This document shows, one piece after another, positions 7,826 to 15,757 of a stretch of DNA of 31,956 nucleotides. The notes below the pieces were generated by a model. That model was not told where the DNA came from and did not search any database. It worked only from the letters and a program-made list of their open reading frames with translations. The DNA is taken from positions 1 to 31,956 of the forward strand of contig DASXLL010000340.1 of NCBI GenBank assembly GCA_036496265.1. The letters are read 5' to 3'. The first letter of the stretch is position 1, and each line of letters begins with the position of its first letter. This DNA comes from CAYLLN01 sp036496265. Lineage in GTDB: Bacteria > Planctomycetota > Planctomycetia > Pirellulales > Pirellulaceae. The translations under genes and the position numbers were made by a program.

Positions 7826-10645
7826 TCATGGCCGTTTTGGTCCTTGGTTCTTCGGTTCTTGATTCTTTGCTTCGCTGGGCACGGCAATCATATCCATCAC
7901 GTATCGCGACCCATCGTGTCCGGTCGCTTGAATGAGCGCTTTCGACGCCGCCGGGGGCCGCGCCGGATCATAAAACTTCGGCCTAATCGCATTATGAGCC
8001 TTCGAGATTTCGTCATCGGTCACGTAGTACGTCGCTTTGGCCAAATGCTGAAAGTCGCTACCCGTTTTTGCCAGCAATTTGCCGAGGGCATCGAAGGAGG
8101 CTTGGAGTTGTTCGTCCGCCGAACCGGTCGCCGGCGAAGCAATGTTGCCGATGAAGATCGTGCCACCACGGTTGATGCGTGCTACGCGACTGAAGACGGG
8201 CGAAGCGGTCATGCCGGGTGGCGTAATAAATTCAATCGCTTCCTTGGCATCGTTATTGGCCGGGCCGCCCCAAGCGATGAGTTCGATTTCGATTTGCGGT
8301 GAGGCGGATTTCCATTCGACGAAGGAAACGGACGGCACAGGATCAGGCGCGAAGTACTTTTTGATTTCGTCGTACACTTCGCGCGCCGAGACCCTCGGGT
8401 GCAAAAAGCATTTGAGCTGCGCTATGTCGTCCTTGGTGCGGCCACAGTGCTTGAGTGTTGCCGTAAGGCTCTCCAGAGTCTTGCGCGTCGCCTCGCGAAG
8501 TGAATCGGCTCGCTCGGCCTGGCCGGAGATGTAGATGCGTTTGCCGGCGGGCATGATCCAGCCTGTTCTGAGTTGGGTAACCGCATCTGGATTGAATGGT
8601 GCGACGGCGACGGCGTCGACCTCCACCAATGCCCCGATCGGCAGCGGCGTGGCGACAAGACTCACCGCCGGCTGATGCGATCCCTGAAAAGTTGCGGCCA
8701 GCTTTTTGGATACCGCGCGAGCCGTCTCATGGTTAGCCACATAGAAGTTGAGCTTCGCCACTCGGTCGAGGCTGCCATAGGCCGCGTCGCGGATTAGTGA
8801 AAAGAGGCCGTCGAGTTGAGCGGCGGCATCTCCAGGATGAGCTGAGTTGCCCGCTTGGTCCAGTAGCATGAGCTGTGCCGTGTGCATCAGCGCCACGTTA
8901 CCAACGACCACCGCGGCCGAGCTGCCGGTAGCCGGATTCCGTTCAACGTAGCGCAAGGCCGGCGCAGCGGCGGTCTGGGTGGTTGCGTTTTGGGCCGCGA
9001 CAGGCGCAATGATTCGCGAAGGATGGACACGATCATGATGGATCGTGTTTTCCGCCGCTTTTGCGTCTATCGGGAATTCAATTGTTTGCGGCCCGCCGGT
9101 TTGCGGATTTGGGTCGTAGAGCGGCGAACCGGGGCTGGCGATGGTGACTCGGATACGGTGGCCGGTGTTGAAGATTTGGCTGATCCAGCCAACGTCGAAT
9201 TCGAGTTTGCAAATTTTGCCGGGTTCGAGAAGCGCCTCGTGATCGAAGTCCTCGCGATAGCGGGCTCGTCGAGGATAGTCACAAATCAAGATGGAGCGGC
9301 CATCGGGATAGACGTCGCTGATGCGGACGAGAAAATCTGTGTCGCGAGCCGTGGAGGAGACGAACAATTCGGCGCGAATGCGGCCGGTCCATTCGACGGG
9401 CTGAGGAAACGGTTCGCTGGTGAACGTGCGAACGTCGGGCTGCTTTTCGAAAGCTCTGGCGTCCTTAGCACCGGGAAAGCTGGTGCCGGGAATCTGTGTT
9501 GGGTTTAGAGGATCGCTGACGAAAGCTGTCGAACTCATCTCCACCTTGGGAAGCGTCGGACTTAGGCGACCGTCGGATTGCAAATAGACCGATTCGGCCG
9601 GCATCGCCGGTGGCCAGTCTTTGGCTGTTCGCCACTCATTTCCCGATGCTTTTTCTTCGCCGACGGCACCCATGACGTAGTAGCGGACTGCTGGTTCGCG
9701 CGCCACGCCGTTGTCTTTGTCTTTTAGATAGTGATCAAACCACCGCACCATGTGCTCGTTCTCCGGCCAGATCGCATTTTCCGGGAAGACGAGGTCGCCG
9801 ACCTTGTTCGTCTTGTTCAGCCGGCCATGTAGCCAGGGGCCAATGACAAGTTGCTGCTTCCCGCGCGAATTCGGCCCGCCATGGTGTTGGCGGCCGATGA
9901 AGCTGGCGATTGAACCCTGATTCATAAAATCAAACCAACTTCCGATCGTGAAGCACGGCACGTTCATCTTGTCGAAGTGCAGCGAGCAGTCTTCTTGCTT
10001 CCAGTAGTCGTCGTAGTTCGGATGCCGAAACCATTCTTCGAGCAACTTGCGGTTGTCGTCGGGATTGCGGCAGTTGTTGGCTAATGCCAGGAAGCGGTTG
10101 GGCCGCGTGGTGCCACCGATGCGATAACCTTCTTGAAACAGGCTCAGGCCCGTATCGACCATGTATTGGCACTTGAGATGCGGCGGCTGAGTGACGGCAA
10201 GAAAATTCTGGGCGTAGCCGCCTTGCGAGCCGCCGAAGGTGCCGACGTTGCCGCTGCACCACGACTGCTTCGCTAGCCACTCACAGGTGTCGTAGCCGTC
10301 TTGCAATTCGCCCCAGCCCAGGGCGCGATAGCCGACCCAAGCGCCTTCGGAGAGATGCGTGCCGCGGAAATTGACGAGGGCGACGACATAGCCGGCGTCG
10401 GCGAGCCTGGCAGCGGCTTTGCGAGTGCCCGCGCCGCGGAGATCGGCATAGCGCTGCTCAAAAATGGCGGGCCAGGTCCCGCTGCCGGCCGGAAAATAGA
10501 GATACGCCGACAGCTTCTGACCATCGCGCATCGGAATCATCTCGTGGCGTTCGGTGACGGAACCCAAGTCGAGGTCGGGTTGGGCCAAGGCGAGATTGGT
10601 CAAGCTGAGAACCGAAATAACGACGAGGATCGAGATTCGTTTCAT
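7826..10645 (-). CDS. Secreted CocE/NonD (X-Pro peptidase family) hydrolase fused to three Rid domains
   Basis: A 939-aa exported protein with a cleavable signal peptide (MKRISILVVI... ALA-Q). Residues about 30-545 form a CocE/NonD hydrolase of the S15 class: alpha/beta core with nucleophile Ser140 in GGSQGG, likely Asp239 (GSWFDF) and His273 (GPWLHGR), then a jelly-roll C-terminal domain (about 410-530). These enzymes act as acylase, esterase or X-Pro peptidase. Three Rid/YjgF-like domains follow at about 565-683, 690-793 and 804-924. In all three the position of the catalytic Arg of RidA is not Arg (PAVS, VPSVS and PAAS contexts), so imine deaminase activity is unlikely. The last residues (EAKNQEPKNQGPKRP) come from a simple intergenic-type repeat running into the stop codon. 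The gene converges with the RND gene, with only 4 nt between stops. Confidence 0.9.
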   Translation of the reverse strand: MKRISILVVISVLSLTNLALAQPDLDLGSVTERHEMIPMRDGQKLSAYLYFPAGSGTWPAIFEQRYADLRGAGTRKAAARLADAGYVVALVNFRGTHLSEGAWVGYRALGWGELQDGYDTCEWLAKQSWCSGNVGTFGGSQGGYAQNFLAVTQPPHLKCQYMVDTGLSLFQEGYRIGGTTRPNRFLALANNCRNPDDNRKLLEEWFRHPNYDDYWKQEDCSLHFDKMNVPCFTIGSWFDFMNQGSIASFIGRQHHGGPNSRGKQQLVIGPWLHGRLNKTNKVGDLVFPENAIWPENEHMVRWFDHYLKDKDNGVAREPAVRYYVMGAVGEEKASGNEWRTAKDWPPAMPAESVYLQSDGRLSPTLPKVEMSSTAFVSDPLNPTQIPGTSFPGAKDARAFEKQPDVRTFTSEPFPQPVEWTGRIRAELFVSSTARDTDFLVRISDVYPDGRSILICDYPRRARYREDFDHEALLEPGKICKLEFDVGWISQIFNTGHRIRVTIASPGSPLYDPNPQTGGPQTIEFPIDAKAAENTIHHDRVHPSRIIAPVAAQNATTQTAAAPALRYVERNPATGSSAAVVVGNVALMHTAQLMLLDQAGNSAHPGDAAAQLDGLFSLIRDAAYGSLDRVAKLNFYVANHETARAVSKKLAATFQGSHQPAVSLVATPLPIGALVEVDAVAVAPFNPDAVTQLRTGWIMPAGKRIYISGQAERADSLREATRKTLESLTATLKHCGRTKDDIAQLKCFLHPRVSAREVYDEIKKYFAPDPVPSVSFVEWKSASPQIEIELIAWGGPANNDAKEAIEFITPPGMTASPVFSRVARINRGGTIFIGNIASPATGSADEQLQASFDALGKLLAKTGSDFQHLAKATYYVTDDEISKAHNAIRPKFYDPARPPAASKALIQATGHDGSRYVMDMIAVPSEAKNQEPKNQGPKRP

Positions 10646-10693
10646 AGTTTGATCGCGGCTCTCATAGCGGGCCGATTTCCTTTGGCATAATAC

Positions 10694-11443
10694 CTAGTCG
10701 GCATCGGTCGGCGGCAGCACTCCGGTCACGACGGCGAGGCGCAGCTCTTCGGGAGTGGCTTCCCAAGTTGCCATGTAGGTTGGCTCCAGTGGCACCAGGA
10801 TGTGCAACGAATTCGTCAGGAACAGCGGCATGTCGGCCAGCTTGTCGCCGACGCCGACCGGCTCGATGTAGGCCGCCCGTTCGCCACCGGTCTCGTAGGA
10901 CGCCAGAATTCGATCCTTGCCCTCCGGTAGCGTGAACGGCTCCTCCTCGACTTCATCCCAAATTGCCTTGTGGATGCCAAACGGATCACGCGGCGTGGGC
11001 GGGAATAGATCGACAACCAAAACGTGAATGCCCTTCTTGAGGAACTCCGTGGTCTTTTCGACGAAATCGCGAATTGCCGCCCGGCTGTCTTTGTATCCCC
11101 GCGAAACAATCTCGATCACGGCAATGATTCGGCCCAAGTGATGCCGCACGACGATGCGGTTGGCCTTGCTGGCATAAAAATCCTTGGTAGTCCTCCGCAC
11201 GAATCGCGTCACCGGCCGCTCAGCGAGAGCGACGCCGCCTGTTTCTTCTTGGGCCGCTCGCCGGCTTCTGGCCTCAATGGCCAGGACATCCGACTCCAGC
11301 GGCCCGGACTTTTGCTCGACCAACGCGGCCACGCCCTGCGGCAGCCGGCCGGCATTGAGGGCATCAGTAATCCGAATCGTCCAACTCTGATGAAAATGAT
11401 GGAACAATCCCGACGGAACGCGGGTCCAATCATGCAGCGGCAT
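10694..11443 (-). CDS. DUF4058 family protein
   Basis: A 249-aa cytoplasmic protein matching the DUF4058 family, which is abundant in planctomycetes and cyanobacteria. The start MPLHDWTRVPSGLFHHFHQ is the family's usual opening. A central block with RIVVRHHLGRIIAVIEIVS followed by about 15 residues and EKTTEFLKKGIHVLVVDLF resembles the beta-strand order of PD-(D/E)XK nuclease-like folds such as Uma2; that similarity is my inference and no activity is known. No signal peptide or membrane segment is seen. It is 48 nt downstream of the hydrolase start on the same strand, so the hydrolase is the later gene in transcription order. The start ATG at 11443 is supported by the conserved N-terminus. 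Confidence 0.85.
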   Translation of the reverse strand: MPLHDWTRVPSGLFHHFHQSWTIRITDALNAGRLPQGVAALVEQKSGPLESDVLAIEARSRRAAQEETGGVALAERPVTRFVRRTTKDFYASKANRIVVRHHLGRIIAVIEIVSRGYKDSRAAIRDFVEKTTEFLKKGIHVLVVDLFPPTPRDPFGIHKAIWDEVEEEPFTLPEGKDRILASYETGGERAAYIEPVGVGDKLADMPLFLTNSLHILVPLEPTYMATWEATPEELRLAVVTGVLPPTDAD

Positions 11444-11489
11444 TGGTCAATCCTCCCCGACTGAATTATAGCCTCAGCCGGAGGTGGCA

Positions 11490-12893
11490 TTACGGAGTTT
11501 CGGCTAAGAGGCGTTGGCGTTCGGCTTTGAGTTCGGCGAGGGTAGGTTTTAGTGAAGGGTCCTGAATACGATTGGTGAGCTCGTAGGGATCGGACCGGAG
11601 GTCGTAGAGTTCGTCGGAGTCAGCCAGGTCGCGGTAGTGGATGTATTTCCAGCGGTCGGTGCGGACGGTTTGGTAGCCCATGTTTTTGACGCGGGGGAAG
11701 ACTGCGTCGGTGAAGTATTCGACGAGTATCGATTTTCGCGGTTCATACGATTGACCCCGCAGAAGCGGCGCAAATGAACGGCCATGCATTTTTTCGGGCT
11801 GCTTGGCCGCGCTTAGTTCCAACAACGTCGGCGCGAGATCAATGCTGAGGATGAATTCGTCGAAGGTTGTGCCGGGCTTGATGAGCGGCGGATAGCGAAT
11901 GAGCAGCGGGATGCGGATGGTTTCTTCGTAGGCGAGGCGACGCTCGACGCTGAGGCAGTGCTCGCCGTAGAAGTAACCGTGATCGCTGGTGAAGATAACC
12001 ATCGTGTTGTCGAGCTGGCCGGCTTGTTTGAGTGCGTCGAGGATTTGGCCGATGCCTTCTTCGGCCGCCATGAGCAGGCGGAGGCGGTTACGGATGGTTT
12101 CGTCGTCGGTTGCTGTCTCGCGCGAGAGCGGTGGGACGCCATCGAGCTTTCGCATCAACGCCGGCTTGTCATTCGGCACTTGAAACGCGTTCGGCCGGCG
12201 CGGTGGCTTGTCGTTGGCGTACATGGTTTTGTGGCGCTCGGCGGGAATGAATTTGCCGGCGTTGGGGTCGCTGATGGTGCCGTCAGCGCGTTGTTCGAGG
12301 TCGGGATGGACGCATTTATGCGACACGCACAGACAAAACGGTTTTGCGTGCGACGATTTCAGAAACCTAACCGCGTAGTCGTTGAAGATGTCGGTCACGT
12401 AGCCTTTGGCTTGGATCGACTTGCCATCGACGTTCAGATCGGGATCGATGTATTTGCCCTGGCCGGGAACGCCGACCCAGTGGTCGAAGCCGGGGCGAGG
12501 CGAGGCATCGACGCCCATGTGCCACTTGCCGACGAAGGCCGTTTCATAGCCGGCGTCGTGCAACAGTCGCGGCTAGGTGATCATGGCATGGCTTTGAGGA
12601 CTGCGATCGACATTGTCGAAGATGCCGTTGGTGTGAGCATAGAGGCCGGACATGAAGCAAGCCCGGCTGGGGGAGCAGAGGGGCGTCGTGGCGAAGGCAT
12701 TTTTGAAGATCGCCCCCTCTTTCGCGAGGCGGTCGATGTTCGGTGTTTTCACAAACGGATGGCCAGTGCAGCCGAGCTCGTCGAAGCGAAGGTCGTCCAT
12801 CAGGATGAAGACGAGGTTGGGGCGGGGCGGCTGCTGAGCATTCACGGTCGGCACGGAAACAAGCAGCACTAGCAGAAAGCCAACTCGCAACAT
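11490..12893 (-). pseudogene. Sulfatase interrupted by an in-frame TAG stop
   Basis: Formylglycine-type sulfatase in which one TAG codon (12575-12573) splits an otherwise continuous reading frame. The upstream part starts at ATG 12893 with a signal peptide (MLRVGFLLVL...VNA) and carries metal-binding Asp33-Asp34 and the CSPSR signature with Cys73, the residue that is converted to formylglycine. After the TAG at codon 107 the same frame continues with GYETAFVGKWHMG, the late metal site TSDHGYFYGEH, and a normal C-terminus. Total length would be 467 codons, usual for the family. The fragments remain in frame and neither has other damage, so this is a recent nonsense mutation, a sequencing error or, less likely, read-through. 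A TTG at 12563 could restart translation, but the product would lack the catalytic Cys. The substrate class is unknown. Confidence 0.85.
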
Positions 12894-12916
12894 GACTGGT
12901 TTCTCGACGAAGAAGG

Positions 12917-12997
12917 GGAACACTAATTCGCACTGATTGTCGCTAATGGGCAGAATCCATGCGACCATTAGAGCTGATTAGCGAAGATTAGTGTTCC
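12917..12997. repeat. Imperfect 33-bp inverted repeat upstream of the sulfatase
   Basis: Arms at 12917-12949 and 12965-12997 begin with an exact 11-bp match (GGAACACTAAT against its complement), are imperfect in the middle, and pair again at the inner end (TAATGG with CCATTA), around a 15-nt loop. The element fills the gap between the divergent sulfatase and phosphodiesterase genes. An open frame extends the sulfatase N-terminus into it, but the signal peptide places the true start inside at 12893. It is likely a dispersed, degenerate palindrome, though it could also affect promoters on both sides. Confidence 0.75.
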
Positions 12998-13035
12998 GCA
13001 TTCTCTCCGATCAACGCGACGGTTAAACTGAGAGC

Positions 13036-13854
13036 ATGTCGAATTCACATGTTGGCGATTCGATCGTCTGGATGACACTCGTGGCGGCAATCGGCAGCAG
13101 CGTCGGTGCTGTCGAGCCGGCAGCGGTTAAGCCGCTGCCGCCGGCGCATGCTCATAATGATTACGAGCATGCGCGTCCGCTGCTTGATGCGCTCGATCAC
13201 GGTTTTTGCAGCGTGGAGGCGGATATTTGGTTGACGCCGGATGGTTTGCTGATCGGGCATGATAAGAAGGATTTGAAGCCGGGGCGGACGCTGGAGACGT
13301 TGTATTTGGAGCCGCTGCGGGAGCGGGTAAAGGCGAATGGCGGGCGGGTGTATAAGGATGGGCCGGAGTTTTATCTGCTGATCGACTCGAAGACTGAAGC
13401 CGATTCAACCTACGCGGCGTTGGATCAGGCGCTCGCCAAATACGCCGATGTATTGTCAGTGACTCGCGACGGAAAGATCGAGCCAAAAGCAGTCACGGTC
13501 ATTTTGAGCGGCTTTCGGGCGTTTGATGCGGTCGCGAAGCAGCTCACCCGGTACATCGGGATCGACGGTCGGCCGGAGAATCTGGATGACAATCCGCCTG
13601 CGGATTTATATCCGTGGATTAGCGGTAATTGGCAACTATTCTTCAAGTGGAAGGGAGACGGACCCATACCGGCTGCTGAGAAGCAGAAGCTGGACGAGAT
13701 GGTGAAACGAGCGCACGAGCAGGGCCGGAAGATTCGGTTTTGGAACACAGCCGAGAAGCCGGCGATGTGGAAAGAGCTGTTGGCGGCGGGAGTGGATTAC
13801 ATTAATACGGATAAGCTGGATGAGTTGCAGCAGTTCTTGCTGGCACAGAAGTAA
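13036..13854 (+). CDS. Exported PI-PLC/GDPD-superfamily phosphodiesterase-like protein
   Basis: A 272-aa exported protein of the TIM-barrel superfamily that includes phosphatidylinositol-specific phospholipase C and glycerophosphodiester phosphodiesterases. After a hydrophobic N-terminal segment (about residues 8-27) comes the catalytic block HAHNDYEHARPL with His38 and His40, then VEADIWLTPDGLLIGHD with Glu61, Asp63 and the second catalytic-type His75. This HAHNDY form belongs to an uncharacterised PI-PLC/GDPD-like group widespread in Bacteroidetes and planctomycetes. The C-terminal AGVDYINTDKLDEL is the usual last barrel strand, giving a full-length protein. The inositol oxygenase homologue follows 28 nt later on the same strand. 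Hydrolysis of a phosphodiester is inferred from the superfamily; the substrate is unknown. Confidence 0.82.
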   Translation: MSNSHVGDSIVWMTLVAAIGSSVGAVEPAAVKPLPPAHAHNDYEHARPLLDALDHGFCSVEADIWLTPDGLLIGHDKKDLKPGRTLETLYLEPLRERVKANGGRVYKDGPEFYLLIDSKTEADSTYAALDQALAKYADVLSVTRDGKIEPKAVTVILSGFRAFDAVAKQLTRYIGIDGRPENLDDNPPADLYPWISGNWQLFFKWKGDGPIPAAEKQKLDEMVKRAHEQGRKIRFWNTAEKPAMWKELLAAGVDYINTDKLDELQQFLLAQK

Positions 13855-13856
13855 GC

Positions 13857-13884
13857 AACCACGAAAGACACGAAATACACGAAT
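13857..13884. repeat. CACGAAA-type simple direct repeat between two genes
   Basis: The gap between the phosphodiesterase stop and the inositol oxygenase ATG is made of a degenerate tandem motif: CCACGAAAG, ACACGAAAT, ACACGAATG. Similar CACGAAA strings occur between genes in many environmental bacteria as far as I recall. It leaves no recognisable Shine-Dalgarno sequence before the downstream ATG at 13883. Confidence 0.6.
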
Positions 13885-14743
13885 GAGTCGCACGCAAACA
13901 GAGCCGATGCAGCATGTGGATGATTGGGAAGAGTCGCTGAAGTCGCGTTATCCCGCGCCGAGCGGCGAGAAGCCCCAGGAGGCGTTTCGGGATTATCGCG
14001 CAGAGGCGCGGCCGAGCGTGAAGGAATTTTACCGGCTCAATCACCGCAATCAGACGCTCGATTTTGTGAAGCAGAAGAAGGCGGAGTATTTGCCGCTGCG
14101 AAAGAAGAAGATGGGCATATGGGAAGCGATGGAGTTTCTCAATACGCTGGTCGATGACAGCGATCCCGATACGGACCTCGGCCAGATCGAGCACTTGATG
14201 CAGACGGCGGAGGCGATTCGGGCCGATGGTCATCCGCGGTGGTTCATCCTCACAGGGCTGATTCACGATCTGGGCAAGATTTTATGCTTGTTTGGTGAGC
14301 CGCAGTGGTGCGTTGTCGGCGATACCTTTCCGCTGGGCTGCGCGTTTTCCGACAAGATCGTGTTCCCGGAGTTTTTTGCGGACAATCCGGACAGCAACGA
14401 TTCGCGGTACAAAAACGCGTGCGGCATCTATACCGCCGGGTGCGGACTCGACAACGTGCAGCTGTCGTGGGGCCACGACGAGTATTTGTATCAGGTGACG
14501 AAGTCGTATTTGCCCGAGCCGGCGTTGTATATGATTCGCTATCACTCGTTTTATCCGGGGCACCGGGAGCGAGCGTACGATCATCTGATGAACGATCGCG
14601 ATCGCGAGATGTTCGAGTGGGTGCGAAAGTTCAATCCGTATGATCTCTATAGCAAGGCAGCGGCGCGACCGGATGTGGCCGCGCTGAAGCCATTCTACGA
14701 AGAACTGATTGCGGAGTTTTTTCCGCCGATTCTCGATTGGTAG
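13883..14743 (+). CDS. Inositol oxygenase (MIOX) family protein
   Basis: A 286-aa protein that matches eukaryotic myo-inositol oxygenase across its length (mammalian MIOX is about 285 aa). MIOX is a cytoplasmic HD-domain, mixed-valent di-iron enzyme that cleaves myo-inositol to D-glucuronate with O2. All six iron ligands of the mouse enzyme have counterparts: His104 (IEHL), His128-Asp129 (LIHDLGK), His198 (SWGHDEYLY), His221 (RYHSFYPGHR) and Asp254 (NPYDLYSK), plus the substrate lysine equivalent Lys258. Family blocks DPDTDLGQIEHLMQTAEAIR and GEPQWCVVGDTFP are clear. The ATG at 13883 is chosen because a longer frame would overlap the upstream gene and translate the simple repeat. The enzyme should be active by residue content; the true substrate could be another polyol. 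Confidence 0.92.
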   Translation: MSRTQTEPMQHVDDWEESLKSRYPAPSGEKPQEAFRDYRAEARPSVKEFYRLNHRNQTLDFVKQKKAEYLPLRKKKMGIWEAMEFLNTLVDDSDPDTDLGQIEHLMQTAEAIRADGHPRWFILTGLIHDLGKILCLFGEPQWCVVGDTFPLGCAFSDKIVFPEFFADNPDSNDSRYKNACGIYTAGCGLDNVQLSWGHDEYLYQVTKSYLPEPALYMIRYHSFYPGHRERAYDHLMNDRDREMFEWVRKFNPYDLYSKAAARPDVAALKPFYEELIAEFFPPILDW

Positions 14744-15053
14744 TGGCCGCAACTCGCCGTATTCATTGGCGATTGGAGGCCTCATCGCGCGGTGCGACGT
14801 GGCTACAAATGCGGCATGCGCGTTGCTCTACTCGTAAGACGTGACGTTATGGACGTGCATTACAGGCCGGTTATTCGTCACAGCTTGCCAGTTTGCGACC
14901 ACATATCGATAGCAAAGTCGTGCTGGCAACGGTTTTGTCTTATGCAGAGCATGGGCAAAGGGACGCGAAATGACCTATGATTCAGTTGGTTCGCGGGGAT
15001 GAATTTTTAAGCGGTCGGCCGAATATCCGGCTGCCACGTGAGGAGCAAAAGTT
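14744..15053. other. Intergenic region before the repeat protein
   Basis: This 310-nt stretch has no convincing coding sequence; one short open frame (14792-14980) lacks a ribosome binding site and family resemblance. It probably contains the promoter of the downstream secreted repeat protein. The only firm element is the strong ribosome binding site GAGGAG at 15040-15045. No terminator is visible after the inositol oxygenase gene. Confidence 0.5.
15040..15045 (+). promoter_or_regulatory. Strong Shine-Dalgarno sequence
   Basis: GAGGAG sits 8 nt before the ATG at 15054. It is one of the best ribosome binding sites in the window, where most genes have weak ones, and suggests high expression of the secreted repeat protein. 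Confidence 0.75.
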
Positions 15054-15560
15054 ATGACACGGGTGATGAAAACAGCGATTGCGATACTCGTCGCGGGAGT
15101 TGTCGGTGTTTCAAGCAACTCCGCCGAGGCTTTTTGGGGGCATCGGCAGCAGGTGGTCACAACGGGTTACCCGGTGGTGGCCGCGGCGCCTGTGGTCACA
15201 GCAATGCCCGTGGTGGCGGCGCCGGTGGTGACGGGATACGCGCCGGCGGTGACGACGAGTTATGCCCCCGTTACAACGTCGTATTCGTTGCCGAGCGTGC
15301 CGGCGGTCGCGCCGGTGGTCGTCGCGCGACCGGTTGTGACTGCCGCGCCGGCCGTAACGAGCTATTACGCTCCGACGACGTCGTATTATGCGCCAGCCGT
15401 GTCGGCCCCGGTGACCAGCTACTATGCTCCGACGACGACGGTGGCCGCTCCGACCACAAGCTATTACGCTCCAGCTATGACGCCGAGCTATGTGGGGACG
15501 GTAGGCACCTCCACCTACTACGCTCCGGCGGTGCCTGTCATCATTCGCCGGGCGTGGTAA
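15054..15560 (+). CDS. Secreted Tyr-Ala-Pro/Val-rich repeat protein
   Basis: A 168-aa protein with a signal peptide (MTRVMKTAIAILVAGVVGVS, cleavage likely after AEA near residue 25) and a low-complexity mature chain of Ala, Val, Pro, Thr, Ser and Tyr. Repeats include PVVAAPVVT units followed by at least four SYYAP and one TYYAP motifs, and the C-terminus is VIIRRAW. Small secreted proteins of this composition are common in planctomycetes and may be envelope or extracellular-matrix components, but none has a proven role that I know. A second ATG at 15066 is possible, though the ribosome binding site favours 15054. The gene stands alone with a strong ribosome binding site and its own terminator, so it is probably a well-expressed monocistronic unit. 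Confidence 0.85.
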   Translation: MTRVMKTAIAILVAGVVGVSSNSAEAFWGHRQQVVTTGYPVVAAAPVVTAMPVVAAPVVTGYAPAVTTSYAPVTTSYSLPSVPAVAPVVVARPVVTAAPAVTSYYAPTTSYYAPAVSAPVTSYYAPTTTVAAPTTSYYAPAMTPSYVGTVGTSTYYAPAVPVIIRRAW

Positions 15561-15591
15561 CTTCGAGCCACGAGTCGCGAACACCTCAGTG

Positions 15592-15622
15592 CCCCGGCTG
15601 CTGACAGTCGGGGTATTTTTTT
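15592..15622 (+). terminator. Rho-independent terminator of the repeat protein gene
   Basis: A 9-bp stem (CCCCGGCTG with CAGTCGGGG, including one G-U pair) closes on a CTGA tetraloop and is followed by TA and seven T residues. It lies 31 nt after the stop codon at 15560 and is the clearest intrinsic terminator in the window. Confidence 0.92.
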
Positions 15623-15757
15623 GCGCGCAGCGCACGGTTGATTTTCTTCGGCGGCGCGTTGATCATAGGTTGGCCGTGAATCACGGCTGCCACGCCGGAT
15701 CGCTGGTGAGCACAGCCCACCCTACGAGTTCCCCCCCCTCTCGCGCCAGTTTTTGAA

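Noticed and set aside
11490..12563. Downstream half of the sulfatase as an independent gene starting at TTG 12563
   Set aside because: No ribosome binding site lies before it and the product would lack the formylglycine Cys and the first metal ligands.
12573..12575. TAG in the sulfatase read as pyrrolysine or programmed recoding
   Set aside because: No pyl genes or recoding signal are seen, and sulfatases do not use pyrrolysine at this place. Mutation or sequence error is simpler.
13820..13882. Earlier start for the inositol oxygenase
   Set aside because: It would overlap the end of the phosphodiesterase gene and translate the CACGAAA repeat; MIOX length is matched by ATG 13883.
14792..14980. 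Short open frame of 62 codons between the inositol oxygenase and the repeat protein
   Set aside because: No ribosome binding site, no recognisable composition or family, and a length expected by chance.
15164..15540. Repeats in the Tyr-Ala-Pro gene considered as a CRISPR-like array
   Set aside because: The units are short, imperfect and in coding phase, with no constant repeat-spacer pattern or cas genes.
15038..15604. Alternative-frame Gly/Arg-rich protein over the secreted repeat gene
   Set aside because: It is a frame shadow produced by the GC-rich repeats; the other frame has a signal peptide, a ribosome binding site and a matching terminator.
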